Shown here piece by piece: positions 1 through 11,775 of a stretch of DNA of 64,000 nucleotides. The stretch's first letter is position 1; every line of letters begins with the position of its first letter. The stretch covers positions 1,302,001 through 1,366,000 of the forward strand of contig CP114120.1 in assembly GCA_029959195.1 (NCBI GenBank). The letters are read 5' to 3'. The notes under the pieces are model-generated. The model worked only from the letters and a program-made list of their open reading frames with translations. It ran no database searches and was not told the origin of the DNA. The position numbers and the translations under genes were made by a program. The DNA is from Dictyophora rubrovolvata (taxonomy: Eukaryota; Basidiomycota; Agaricomycetes; Phallales; Phallaceae).

Positions 1-1144
1 ATTGGGTAATTGCGATAATAATGTGCGTGGGGTTTGTGGTAAGAGGACATATTATAGGGAGGAGGACAAAATGCTGTCCCAGCGAACTCATCTCAAAAAA
101 GACTCTTTGGCAAAGGGTCCAGCCGGATCCAGTTGGCCATCAGCGGCGTTTGAATGTACGTCAGAAAATAATTATAAGGCGAACATTGCCATCAAAGGAA
201 AATCGCGGAAAATAACCCACGCGGAAAATACCAGAATTGGCGCGAGGCAAAAGCGCAAAGGGACGAGCAGGGACTGGCGCATTCGCCCTTGGCACAGGTA
301 GCCTCCTGTAGCCTCAGCAATGTCCGGGGAGGAAAGGCATTTCCAGGAGTAGTTAGCCTCGGCGATCCCGGTTGAAGTCGATACATATGAGTGTGGTCGC
401 TTCGAGCAAGTAGCGTCTGAGCACATTGTCATCTTGCGGACGCGGCGCAATTACCCAAGGGAGATTCGTAAGCCCGTTCCAATTCAAGCAACACTGAGCA
501 AAACACCCGAGTTTGGGTTACTGGGATCAAAAGCATCATCAGACCTGCACACCGAAGGATGAAAACCCCATAAACATATGTAGTACATTATATACTGGTA
601 TAGACTTTCAGGCACATGAGTTCATGTAGATAGACTCTAATAAAGGCTACGATTTCCTCTTACACTGTGTACGCGGTAGGGCAACGGTAGCATTGTATTC
701 GTTCGTATTCGTTCGTATTCGTTGCATTCACAGCTTTTTGCAGACGCCAGCTGCCATCTGAGTTCGGCAGCCAGTGAAAATCAGCTACCAGCGACGGTCA
801 ACGGTCGTGTGCCAGTAATTTGGCAGGCTGGTTTGAAACTGGCTAGCAAGGCCATCATTGGCGTGAGATGGCATATCAAGTCCGAAATTTGCCTGGCTAT
901 GTATATTCGCCCCAGTACACAATGCCCAACGTGTTCGATGTCAAGCACGTAAGAGCAAAGCCATGTGGAAATGCTGTACAACCGATGAGGCTATCGCAAA
1001 CTATTCATTAACTTATGACTCGTGTCTCATTGTCGGTCTATACGGTCAAAATAAATAGTAATTTCCGTTAAATACATCAATTAGTACTCTTAGTAGATCC
1101 CTTTTGTGCTGCAAACGTTATAGGTTAATAATAATCGGCTGATA
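1..1144. other. Leading region without a supported gene
   Basis: This lies downstream of the minus-strand beta-COP stop. Only short reading frames occur and none resembles a protein I recognise. A plus-strand frame open from the window edge to about position 301 is basic and without domains, so it could be chance or the end of an exon that starts outside. The only clear structure is a short 10-bp tandem repeat near 695-723. Confidence 0.5.
695..723. repeat. 10-bp tandem repeat, about 3 copies
   Basis: The unit GTATTCGTTC is repeated almost three times without mismatch. It is a simple microsatellite-like array in intergenic sequence, with no sign of function. Confidence 0.85.
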
Positions 1145-4100
1145 TCAGCATGATCGTGACTCACCCAGCGTAATCTTGTCCCCTAGGGACAAGGCAATGC
1201 CTTGTGTTTTACTCCTGATCCGTACATGGCCAACAATGACTCCTTCTGATTTCTCAATACTCAAATTAGCCAAAGCATCTTCACCTGAATACCAGTGTCA
1301 GATGAGCTCCAGTTTGTTAACATAGCCTTACCGAATAAACTACGAGCATACATGTTTGCGGACAAGAAATCACACTCGCCAGACATAGCAGTCTCAGGTG
1401 TCAAACAGGACATGTTGGTTGATTTCATGATATGCTGTAGATATTCTCTCAGATCCCTGTTACAAGAATGAAGGTTAGCATCAAAATCAAGATTTTCCAA
1501 AGTTTTGGGGTTTGATACGTACGTTATTGTTGTATTTACATTGACCCTATTCTCCCATTCGAACTCGGTCCACATGCTCCGGAACTACGACGACGTTAAA
1601 TGTAACGGAACTAGTGGGGAAAAAAAGGTTCATACCTGGGATTCATTGCAATAGGCAGGCTTGATGTAATCCATTATATCAATATGGACATCGCTGAGAA
1701 CAACACAGCTCTCAGTTGTGCCGGACTCCCAGATGATATTGCCAAATATAACACCAGTCTCGGTGGAAGCCACCTGAAGTTGAAGAATCGATCAGTGAAT
1801 CTGCCCAAAAAAAGACTAATATCTATTCGAACCTTAATTGTAGCCTTAATACTATGGAACCCATGAGGACCCAGAGTATACGTCGATGGCTTTTCGACTA
1901 ATTTCAAGTCGCCCAAGGTCGCAAACTCTATACATAAGTTTTGCAGAGTATCAGATGTTTGGTTGACGATCAATACATCTAAATGCCAGTTCATCAATAT
2001 CACAACGCGAAAACCCCATCATGCCAGAAACCCACCTAACAAGATATCAAATCCTTGGACCTTGACGTATGCCTCAGCATACACGGGATCCGAAAAGCCT
2101 GGAATGATTGAAAATCAGGGACCGGCTTACACTCAAAACAATTGAGAGAAAGAGGCATCACAAACCAGTTAACTGATGCACTTTGCTTAGGCTGGATGCA
2201 AAATCATCCCGGACGTCGGTGAGACCAGTGGCGCGAGTCAAGTCAAGTTCGTACTTGAGAAAAAAAAAAAAATACCACTCAGAATGACACAAAAATGATA
2301 TGATAAAGATGCTACATTACCTCATTCAAACCATCAGCTCCCGATTTCTTAGAAAACTGTCTAAAGTTGAGCAGATCATCAACCTGAACAGCCTTAGCCT
2401 TTGTTTCTTTTTCACGTTTTTTGGCTGCCTTATCCTAAAAGGAATAGGGAAAAAAAATTCTTGTAAGGCTCTCTTGTTGATTAACACCTCAGGGCTCGCT
2501 GCCTTTACCTCTTCTGTAGCAACCATCGTAGCATAAGCTGCCCTTGTATCTTCCAAGAAAATGGCACGAGCAGTATCCTTTTGATCAAGATCACTAAGGG
2601 TTTTCAAGCAATTAAGAATCCGTTCTTGAGAGTCTTCATCAATCTGTTGTGTCACGAATTTAGATTGTCCAACCCGAATGATCGAAGTCATTATCAACAT
2701 GGCCTATGCATGGGATAAATGCCGGTTACACAAGATCATGGTATTGAACTACATACTTCAGCGCGAATTGCATTTACTTTTTGCGGATCAACGCCTGCAT
2801 TTGAATATCGCAGGACGAGCTTCGTCAGCGTTGAAGCAAGCACAGCCCCTGTGTAGAAATCGCCACTTAAAATTAGAGCTAAAAGGTATTTTCTTTAATC
2901 AGCATGGCGTTGGAGAAAAAGAAAAAGAAGATCATCGATTGACAATTGAAATGGCACATAATTTTTGAAAACAAAAATCAAACCTACCTCTCAATGGAGG
3001 TTTATTAGCAGCCTTCACGGCTTCTAAGCGCGCAGCTGCCGTGCTAGAATATGCTGTTTCCGTGGCATATGTTCCGTCTGGGAGCACGCGAGGCTTTCCA
3101 GTACTTTGCTTGGGTTCCTCTTCTTTTTCGGCTTCCTCGTCGCCGCCAGCCGCATCAAGTAGGCGCTGACAACATCAATCAAAGAATACACAATAACTTC
3201 ACGCTAATGAACTTACTTGCTCTGAGGCTAAAATGGGGATCTCGCCGAGAGAAGTACGGATCTCTCGAATGGATTCTTCAATATCTGGTATTGGGGAAAC
3301 GTGCCCAACATGTACGTAAGTTGTTCCATATACAGCGAAGGGAAAAGAATGTACCATTAACTTCGGTGACATATTCGCCCACAATCCACAAGGTACCACG
3401 AAATACCTTCCCCGCTTTAATCTGGCTCATAGTTGTCAAAAGCTTCTCTGTGATGGATTTGCGCAAATTAGGGAACTTCTGCACCACTTCCCTGAGTTTC
3501 GCGTGATAGGTCAGCTGAAGGGGGATGAGGCCTATGAAAGCAAAAAGACAAACCTGACAAAAGCGATCACATCAACTGCTCCCGAGTTGCTTGGATCGCT
3601 GAGGAATTCCATCAACGCATGTATAACACTGGCGGCTACCTCCGAGAACCGAACGGCACAAATGTGAATAGATTGAATAAGGAGCTGGCGGTATTCCAAG
3701 TTCTAAAGGGGGGAAAAAGGCGATGTATCACTCCACCACTCCACAGCTGCTAAATACCTTTGCGGGGACTTACCTTGTCTTGTTCTTGTTCCATAGTTCT
3801 TTGCAATTGTTTTTTCAGGAGTCCGACCACGTTCTCCACATTTCTACTGGAGACCATCTTAAGTGCAAGTGCGATAGCTTTTCGACGAACTTCCATGTCA
3901 GGACTAAAAAAAATTTCGTAAAAAAATCTCGAGATAAAATTTAACAACAGATATAACCTTACCTAGATAAGACTTCCAGAATGTCGAGAACAAGTCCGTC
4001 TAAGATATGTGCGTGTTTTTGTTGCAGCGCGTCTACACGGTCTAACACAATCAGCTTGACATTGTTGTCGGATTCTTTCTGGATGAGTTCAATTAACGCA

Positions 4101-5230
4101 GAGGCAGCGGCTTGAGAAAAAAAAAAATAGAAATCAACGACCCGCAAAGGCAAAAAATTGTTAAAAGGCTTATACCTTTTATTGCTGCCGGGTTCTGAGT
4201 TAAAGTTGTGAGAGTGGTAGCAGCTTCATATTTCACCGAATGAGATGGGACAGTCAATAGTTCAATGATGCACCGGATGTAACGTGACTATGGTATGTGA
4301 GACGATAATTAGTAGCTTGGAAGAGACAACGGACAGAGCGCATACGCGATATTGAGTGTCATTCAGACAATCCTTCCTGATTAGGTCAATGATAGCCATT
4401 TGGAGCATTTCGTCCAGATTCGGGATTTGATCAAACACTTGCAAAACATATTCAACAGCCTTGGACATGGCCATACTGGTCAAGAACACAAAGGCGTTGC
4501 GTTTACATGTAGAGTCGCTTTCCGCCGCGATAAAGCTCTGGACAAGCTCAGGAGCATCGGGAATCAAATTTTCAAAGTTTCGGTATATGGTGTAGACAGC
4601 GAAAACGGCATTTTTCCGCACGTAGGCGTGTCGATGTTCAAGACAGGTACGAAGTGTGGGTATAAGGGGTTCTAATAGTTCGGCGTCCTTGCTGATTTTG
4701 GTCAAAAAGCGTAATGTGGCACCGCGGATATATTCATTAGGATGTTGCTAAAGATTTCTTTCAGTTTGTTTGACGCAAAAGGAAGGCGCACTTCATACCA
4801 AATCATTGCGAATAGCATTACTATGAAAGTCTGGTTCAACCTTCTGATCGGGGGTGCTTGACTAAAAAGAACGTACCAAACGAGAATCATCTCTTGTTTT
4901 AGCTTTCCATCATCATCATACTTGGGGCAAACTTCCCAATAAAAGTGCAGTAGTTTCTTGAGTTGTTTATTCCGCGACGGCAAAACATATTGAATAACTG
5001 GCATGAGCAATTGGGGCTACATTTGGGTTAAACATCAAGCAAGAACTTTGATTAGCAAACGGACTTACGTGAGGATTCCCATTGAGCGTTGAAACTACGA
5101 TTTTCCTTAAAGTGTCTATTTTGACCTCGTCAGAGCCTTTTTGAAGAGCATTTCGTAAATCCTGTGTGCTGGGCAGCTCTGAAGCATCTTCATATACAAC
5201 GGTAAAGCATGAAGCATCTGAAGAGGCCAT
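1145..5230 (-). CDS. SEC26: Coatomer subunit beta (beta-COP)
   Basis: This is the beta subunit of the COPI coat, which drives Golgi-to-ER and intra-Golgi retrograde vesicle transport. The N-terminus ([19 protein letters not shown]) and the following alpha-solenoid, with segments such as [21 protein letters not shown], are classic beta-COP adaptin-like trunk. The C-terminal appendage ends in a conserved block read as [15 protein letters not shown], then [18 protein letters not shown]. The last intron falls inside the Phe-Gly-Glu-Asp motif (donor GTAAGG, acceptor TTCAG, just above 1270), which confirms the join. The gene is cut by many introns of about 50-60 nt, and all segments found agree with one intact protein near the usual 950 residues. 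The start at 5230 is chosen because the conserved N-terminus follows directly. A 136-bp gap separates it from the divergent CstF-64-like gene, so they probably share a promoter region. The exact C-terminus (GESRSC, then stop) is less certain because a GTGAGT lies just before it. Confidence 0.95.
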
Positions 5231-5366
5231 AGTGCGTAGTCTTGCGTTGTAAAATTAAGAGCTTGATTATCGCTAAGTCCTTGACAGCACGAAAAAGTAC
5301 GTGGTCGTGCTAGCCGGTAACGTTGTCACGCTTGCCGAGACTTGTCACGGGTGTTTACCCAATGCT

Positions 5367-6157
5367 ATGTCATCCCAGCGCGAAACAGATGCATTAATTG
5401 AACTCCTCATCCAGCTTCAGGTTTTATCGTTTTACTATGAGTTCAATCTTGTTGCAATCGCCTAATCTGTCTATTAGAAAATTGCTGGAACAGTTCCAGA
5501 CCAGGCGAAAGCCTTATTGACGGAACAGCCTCCCCTTGCTTACTCTTTAATCAAGCTCATGGTAAGAATGAACATTCTGAGTGCCGAAGCTCTGCAGGTA
5601 ACACGACTGCTTCTCTTGAGATCCATGTAGCATATTCATTTACGAATATTCCCCAACTAGAAATCTCTGACCGCCGCGGCTTATCAAGGACAACAACCAG
5701 TATTACCTGTTCCTGCTCCTGCAGTTGTAAATGTTCCGCCACCAATATCTTCTAATGGACCTCCCCCTCCTTTAGGCGCTTTTCAACAATATCCTCCTAG
5801 TACTGTATACCCATCCGCACCACCAGTTAATCCTGCAGTCCCTCATTCGTATCTCCCGCCGCCTCCCGGACCAGTGGCCTCCCAACTATCACCAAGTGCT
5901 CAGGCAATGTTAGCCGCTATCCCGGATGACCAGAGGGTGCGTTTTTTTCTCTGTCCCATCCTTCTTCCGGCCTTGCCCAGCAAATTTGTTTTCAGAGTAT
6001 GGTGCTCCAGATCTTATCATACACCCCCGAACAAGTTAATCAGCTGTCTCTTAGTGAAAAAGCTACTTTTATACAATTAGTAAGTCATACAACTAGCTAT
6101 TTGAATGAATGATTTTGATAGCAATTATAGCGAGCGACATTTGGAATAAGTTCTTGA
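5367..6157 (+). CDS. CstF-64-like hinge and C-terminal domain protein lacking an RRM
   Basis: The product has about 190 residues in five exons. Residues 1-65 look like the CstF-64/Rna15 hinge, with a leucine-rich helical stretch containing LLTEQPPLAYSLIKLMVRM, comparable to QNPQLAYALLQAQVVM in animal CstF-64. A central Pro/Val/Gln-rich linker follows. The C-terminal three-helix domain carries LQILSYTPEQVNQLSLSEK and ends in IQLRATFGISS. CstF-64 uses the hinge to bind CstF-77 and the C-terminus to bind Pcf11-type partners in pre-mRNA 3'-end cleavage. The RNA-recognition motif normally found first in the family is absent: the start lies 136 bp from the divergent beta-COP gene, leaving no room for it. 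The last exon (6131-6157) is inferred from a GTAAGT donor and a TATAG acceptor and restores the expected leucine-arginine ending. A role as an RRM-less partner in cleavage/polyadenylation is inferred from domains only. Confidence 0.8.
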
Positions 6158-6216
6158 TATATAAACATGCGCGTGTTTTGGGGTGTTACACTGCGAGGGC
6201 TACACTGTCTTGCTCC

Positions 6217-6615
6217 CTAATCCACGGATACGCCTTTCCCTCTCAAGTCATTTTTAGCCTCTGTAATTTCCTGTGATGTTCGCGTTCAATGTAGCTCTTT
6301 GTCAGTGTTAATTGGTCAATCGAAACTCACAGTTAATAATTCACGATATGCTTCAGGGCATTCTGCAAAAGTGAACAATCCCCATCCCAGCGAAGCGAGA
6401 GAATAGGCTCCAAACGAGATAAGCAGCCACCACGGGATCTTCTCGAACTTCAAAGTCTGTATTTAAAGCTGTGAACCAAAAGCATTACATACCACAGGAA
6501 AGAGTTCGGCTCGTATTTCTCCGCTGAAGGGGAAGGGTAAAATAGAAAGGTATATCAGAAAATAAAGAGTAGTGAATAGTCCGCCGATTAATGCAAAGCG
6601 TCCTGCACGTGTCAT
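6217..6615 (-). CDS. DPM3: Dolichol-phosphate mannosyltransferase subunit 3
   Basis: This is a small ER membrane protein of about 100 residues that tethers the catalytic DPM1 subunit of dolichol-phosphate-mannose synthase, which supplies mannose for N-glycans, GPI anchors and O-mannosylation. Three exons are joined by two short introns. Two hydrophobic segments are visible (residues about 7-29, and about 49-70 containing WWLLISFGAYSLASLGWGLF). They are followed by the family signature FAECPEAYRELL and a short helical charged tail (EITEAKNDLRGKG). Length and order match DPM3 well. The stop is 59 bp from the stop of the convergent CstF-64-like gene, so the 3' UTRs must overlap or be very short. 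Confidence 0.93.
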
Positions 6616-6923
6616 TCTGTTAAATTTTGAGAGTCTCGTCAAAGTCTCGTCGTCTTATGCGCCGAGACCGGAGTGCGAATATACACGGCTTCGGCACAAA
6701 TCCGTGATCTCCTTTACTACATGTAACATGTACTAGTGAACACTGAACTACATGCGCAAGTAACTTGGTTCCTGGTCATACTTGTCATTATATCAACAAC
6801 GATCGGTTTGTTCTAGGCTGCACTCCGATAACTATTGTGTTCTCTCTTGAAAAGACTGCTTGAAACCCCGCCCCTCATTCGGTCAAGCGTGCCCGGGTCA
6901 TTGTTAATTGGTTACTGAGTCTT
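6616..6923. promoter_or_regulatory. Divergent intergenic region, DPM3 / NIF3-like
   Basis: These 308 bp separate two divergent starts and must hold both promoters. No canonical TATA box or strong repeat is visible. Confidence 0.5.
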
Positions 6924-8074
6924 ATGTCTGTTCTTAAGGCTGTTGCACGCGCACTCGAACGCGTAGCTCCTCTTCGTTTGGCAGCAAAGTGGGACAATGT
7001 ATGTCTACATGGCTGATATTATTTTTTTGTGGTTGCTGCAATCTATAGTATTTTCATAGGTTGGTGTTCTTCTCGAAGCACCGTATCCCAGGCCAGACGC
7101 TCTACGCGTCCTGTTGACCATTGAGTGAGCTCGTTTTCACGGAATGATGAATCATCTTTGTTATGTTGAATAAATTGTTATGCCACAGTTTAACACCGGC
7201 TGTTCTTGAAGATGCTTTAAGCACACCCACCTCTGTCATCATTGCCTATCATCCGTCAATATTCAAACCCTTATCCTCATTAACACTGTCTATCCCGCTT
7301 CAAGCTGCCCTTTTGAAGTGCGCAGCCGCTGGCATATCCGTTATAAGTCCCCATACCTCACTGGACTGTGTGAGAGGTGGCATAAACGACTGGCTTGCCG
7401 AATGCTTCACAAATTTGGGGTCTGCCATTGTCGAACCACTCAGTCCACTGTCGAGCACCGACGACATAATGGGAGCTGGCTTGGGTCGTATTGTCAGGTT
7501 CTCAGATCCTGTCGATGTCCACAGGATTATTTCCGCTGTCAAAACCTTCCTGGGTCTAAAATATGGTGAGCCATGAGCGTGTGGGAATTCTTCCGATCGT
7601 TCACATGACAATATGTATTATGTAGTACAATTTGGCTCTGCACAACATGTCAGACAAGATGCCAACTTTGTCAGATCTATAGCAATATGCGCAGGAAGCG
7701 GAGGAGCTGTGTTTAAAGGCGTCCAAGTCGACTTGTTTTTCACTGGTGAAATGCAGCACGTGAGTTTCCCATAAGGTAGAGGGAATACGGATCAAAATGT
7801 ATTGAATGTCTTTCTAGCATGAGGTCCTTGCCGCCGTAGGACGGGGAACTAACGTCATTTTATGTGAGTCCCTAAGTCCATATTTCCTCATACATAAGTG
7901 CAGAAGATACGAATAACAACAGGTGGGCATGACAACACGGAAAGGGGCTATCTACCTGTCCTTCGCGAGAAACTCAAAAATAACCTCCGAAATCAGGTCG
8001 ACTTTGGAATAAACGGAAGGGACATCGAAATAGAAGTGAGCAAGGAAGACCGACATCCTTTGCAAACACTATGA
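6924..8074 (+). CDS. NIF3 / DUF34 family metal-binding protein
   Basis: The product of about 288 residues comes from five exons. It belongs to the NIF3 (NGG1-interacting factor 3-like) family, a conserved dinuclear-metal fold whose biochemical role is still unsettled. Visible family hallmarks are the N-terminal KWDNVGVLLE, the HPSIFKPL metal-site segment (HP motif), the central ISPHTSLDCVRGGINDWLA, and the C-terminal GHDNTERGYLP with the GHxxTE metal ligands. Every splice junction keeps the frame across conserved blocks, for example the join that makes NVILCGHDNTE. The ending RHPLQTL is in the range usual for the family. No truncation or missing ligand is seen. Confidence 0.92.
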
Positions 8075-9341
8075 TCTTTTTAGTCGACTCTGTCAATAAA
8101 TACGCTCGATATGTATAAAGAAATTTGCGGAAGGTTGATCCCCGACCTTCAATTGGAGTCAGGGTGCCTGGGTTTAGGCCCATGTGGAGATTGCCTTATT
8201 GCCATTTAGTAAACACTGCAAGTAGCGTTCAACTTGCAGTGCGAGCACGCGCACTTGCATATCTTTGGTTTCAAGTACCCAGAAGATGGCTGAACAGCGT
8301 GTACCTGACTGGCTTCTTTTATCTGCACAAAGAGCACTGAGTGCATCATGAACATCATTTCGGACCGGAGCTTAGCCCTAGGAAGGTTGGCGCGTTCTTC
8401 TTCGCCAGTTTCATTGGCCGAGGAATAACCTCAAATCATCCATCTCATTTCTCATAAAGTTTAAATAATTTGCGGTAGTGCGGTAGAAGTCAACGGCCCT
8501 TTAATAATGCCAAAAGGTAATATCGCCACAGAACCCTCCAAGTACGGCGATGAATGCAGCCGAACGTCGGAGCGACTGACGATTCAGGTATGAAGTCCAA
8601 TCAGGTTTTGTTACCAGGGGCTGCCGACAGCCAGTTAAGGTGAGTGATTAGTCGGTGATCGTCTCAGAACTCCTCAATCATCACTTTATGACTTTATGAT
8701 CACAACTCAGTAGGCCTAGGTAAGCCTTCAGTGGCCCTTCTGCTGGAACGACTGTATACGATATTTCTACTAACTCATCCTTTTGAAAAGGACGCATTCT
8801 CCAAATATTCTCCGTAATGATATACTTTAGGTTTGCTTTAGGTGCTTGCTATTACTAGGAGCAATCGGCGTCCAACATTCCAAACATAATCAGGAACAAG
8901 ACTGGTTGTAGTTGGTTGGATTCAGGGACAGTCTAAGTAGGTACTTCATTCCCCATTTATATATACAGCATGTTGAGCTTTCTGGACGACCTGCAGGAGT
9001 GCCACATATCGGTGCAACACCTGCCGATATACGTAAGCTGTGGCAATTGATTTTCGGACCCGTTGCAATCGCAACACGTGGAGGGACGTCACGGCGATTG
9101 CGCGCTTAGACGCTGTTAAGTTAAGATGGACAAGTAAAGTTGGCAATTGCGAGAACATCTCTGATAGGCCAGACATGATACAATCAATACCCGACCACGC
9201 TTTATTGGAAAACAATTATGTTTTTGACATGTTCGTCCTTCTCTAATCCCGCTTCCCGTCGCATCGCTGTTCCGGAATTCGCTGTCATACTTAAATAGAC
9301 CGGATGTCAAGAGGATTTTCTCAAGAAGACTCTCCCAAGCT
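8075..9341. other. Intergenic stretch of about 1.27 kb without a supported gene
   Basis: Only short unsupported reading frames occur between the NIF3-family stop and the hydrolase start. A 10-bp perfect hairpin lies at 8214-8241. The AT-rich sequence TACTTAAATAGA about 55 bp before the hydrolase start could be a weak TATA-like element. Confidence 0.5.
8214..8241. repeat. Short perfect inverted repeat (hairpin)
   Basis: The arms CACTGCAAGT and ACTTGCAGTG pair perfectly over 10 bp around an 8-nt loop. It lies about 140 bp after the NIF3-family stop, so it could be a structure in the 3' UTR, but no U-tract or partner sequence supports a specific role. Confidence 0.7.
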
Positions 9342-10883
9342 ATGCACCTTCCCAATGCTTTACTCCGTGCGATATGGCTGGCAATCTTAACCCGAACAAC
9401 CTTCACACTCTCCAGCGACATCCAGGGACCTTTCTCTCAACCTACCTGTATTGGGTTTAACCCATATTCATATTCCCCAGATGTTGCTCATTGTCCCGCT
9501 GTAAACCGCCTTACGTCGCAAGCTGTAGAACTTGATCTTCGTAAGTAGTCGTTGCGGTCACATTACGCCACAATTGTGAGCCCTGACATTACTTTATAGG
9601 TTATGTGGATGTAAATCCCACAGCTGACACAGCCCTTCTGTTTGTGCATGGCTGGCCAGGTCTTTGGAGCTCGTGGTCCAATCAAATACAACATTTTGAG
9701 GCACGTACATACATATCCTATCCTACTAACTTGTTGCATATCCATATGTGAAGACTAAATATATGTATTTCGCAGAGAAACTATCGGCTGATAATACCTG
9801 ACTTGCGTGGTTTTGGCGCTTCTACTCACCCTGGAGATGTCGAATCGTCAGGTACTATGGCGGATATGGTAGCAGATCTTGCTTGCATCTTGCGTCAAGC
9901 TTCGCCAAAGCGTAAGGTCGTTTGTATTGGTCACGATTGGGGATCCCAAGTTTGTTGGGAAGCTGCTAGAATGCGCCCGGATCTTATCCAGGCGGTCGCT
10001 GGTGTCGTTGTTCCGTACATCCCTGCCGCTGGCCCTTTCATGCCAATCGAGCGAGTAGCTCAAATTATACCGAAATTATCATATCAGGTATGTAAAAAGC
10101 CCTTCTTGTTTTTTTTTTACATGTTGAGTCGCCGTTCTCAATAATGCCTGTATCATCATCAGATGTTCTTCGAAAAACGTACGGACGAGGCGGTACTTGA
10201 ACTAAACCATTCCATTCGCAGAACACTTCGCGCAACATACCGCAGCTCGAATTCCCCTCCTCCATTGACGTTCTTGACTACCCGAACTTATTTAGAGGGA
10301 TACAAGGATGTGGACGTAATCCCCCCAATCCCATTCATGTCCTCTATCGAAGAAGACTATCTAGTTGAACAATACGAATTACAAGGATTCAAGAATTGTA
10401 AGTTACCTATGTTGAGTTTTGCATCAACAGCTTCTCATATGTTCTGTAGCACTGCAATTCTACACACATGGCGTATGTACATTTCTCGCTCCTATCGTCT
10501 CGTAGCTGTCTGACGTGCAGAGATAGAATCGTTATGGAACTTGGGCCTTTGACCACCAACAAGGCAACTTGACGATTCCTCAACCGGCCTTATTTATTCC
10601 TCCTACCAACGTACGTTGGTGATGATGCTTGCGAAAAGCTTATTTAACCTTTTTTCAAAGGATCCCGTTGCGAACTGGAATGATGTGGCGACCATTATCG
10701 GGTCTGCATCTTTTTTCAAAAATCTTCGGGTAGAGGTGAGTCTCTTATAGCGACATATACTTTCTGATGTGAATCGCCGACCACCGTTGATAGCCCATTA
10801 ATGCTCAACACTGGCCGCATCTCGAAGAACCTCTGGAATTCAACCAGATTTTGCAAAACTGGCTCTTTAGCTTGGGTCTTTAG
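9342..10883 (+). CDS. Secreted alpha/beta hydrolase, epoxide-hydrolase-like
   Basis: A protein of roughly 390 residues spread over about eight short exons. The first 25 residues (MHLPNALLRAIWLAILTRTT...) look like a signal peptide. The oxyanion-hole motif is FVHGWPGLWSSW, the strand before the lid is IPDLRGFGAST, and the nucleophile elbow is CIGHDWGSQV, where Asp is the expected nucleophile as in soluble epoxide hydrolases. The C-terminal block AQHWPHLEEP supplies the catalytic His. The cap region holds the tyrosine-containing ATYRSS segment. The family hydrolyses epoxides to diols through an alkyl-enzyme ester; the natural substrate cannot be read. The exon around 10460-10570 is the least certain: an acceptor GATAG at about 10524-10528 gives the in-frame NRYGTWAFDHQQ. 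A second epoxide-hydrolase-like gene lies at 36.7 kb but lacks a signal peptide. Confidence 0.85.
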
Positions 10884-11703
10884 TCTAATGTCAGGGTCTT
10901 AATTTAATCCACTATCTCACAAAGCTTAATATTTTCAATCTTTTCTCTTTTTATTCATTGTTTATTAGATATCTAAATATCTTATTGTCCGGTAGCCAAA
11001 TCGTTTAGAGTATGTAATAGTAATAATAGTAATATCACTGGATTTCATGTTCATGTTCACGAACTCGACTGAAGTCAGATAATGACACCCACCATGAATT
11101 AGCCATTCTAGAGAGCGTTGGAAGGGATACCGAGGCATAGTTTGATATTTACTCATTTCAAGCAACACTAATTTATTAAATATCTTCCCAGCGCGCTATG
11201 AATGCCATATACTCTGACTCGGAACGTAAAATCGTGCGCGCTTTCATTGAGTATTCGAATTTCAGGATGAGAGCGATGCTGCGAGCTCAAAATTGACACC
11301 CAGGCGGCAACTCGTCGCGCCATGTGTACCGATAGTTCTCTTAGAGGGAAAATAGTTGGTGGGTGTCGCCATGAGGCGAGGTTCGAACCCGTCTTGCCCG
11401 CCGTAGTCCTAGCTCAGTCCCTCTCCCATTGTCCTTACTCGAGGACAGTCCGTGGTATTGGCCCGGCTCACCTGGACACCAGGACGGGTGGTTTAGGATA
11501 TTTAGGGTCAACGGCATTGCTTATCTAAATTATAAGCAATCTCGGCTATCAACCTATCATCTTTGTCGCGAAATGTCAAGTTACTTACCTCCTGTAGCTT
11601 CAAACCTCTTGCTATGAGCCAGTTGCCACTGGTCCTATCTATGTGGACATGTGAGGTCACGCGTCACTGACATGCATTGCGCAACACGTCACGCGTCACG
11701 CCG
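10884..11703. other. Intergenic region with a decayed tRNA-like B-box
   Basis: No gene is supported. On the minus strand near 11360-11415 there is an exact GGTTCGAACC box flanked by a mostly paired T-arm, but the acceptor and anticodon arms do not close. It may be a tRNA-derived repeat remnant. GTCACGCGTCAC occurs twice near 11654 and 11688 just before the hairpin at 11704. Confidence 0.4.
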
Positions 11704-11747
11704 CTGGCTACGGCCTCAGATGGCTATGGCTCTGAGGCCGTAGCCAG
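11704..11747. repeat. Perfect 17-bp hairpin at the 5' end of the FunK1 gene
   Basis: CTGGCTACGGCCTCAGA pairs without mismatch with its inverted copy across a 10-nt loop (TGGCTATGGC). It ends 28 bp before the chosen start codon, so in the transcript it would be a very stable 5'-UTR stem. If translation began at the upstream in-frame ATG (11677), the hairpin would be coding. Confidence 0.9.
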
Positions 11748-11775
11748 TTTTCCAGCAAACCCAATCTCACCCGCG

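Noticed and set aside
2-301. 99-codon frame at the window edge
   Set aside because: Basic, domain-free, and overlapped by equally long frames on the other strand; no splice signals or family similarity.
11378-11400. Functional tRNA at the GGTTCGAACC box
   Set aside because: On the plus strand the T-stem does not pair. On the minus strand neither the acceptor nor the anticodon arm can be closed at proper spacing.
11677-11775. Upstream in-frame ATG extending the FunK1 protein by 33 residues
   Set aside because: The extension would translate the perfect hairpin and shows no kinase-family similarity. The ATG at 11776 gives a natural start, but the choice is not proven.
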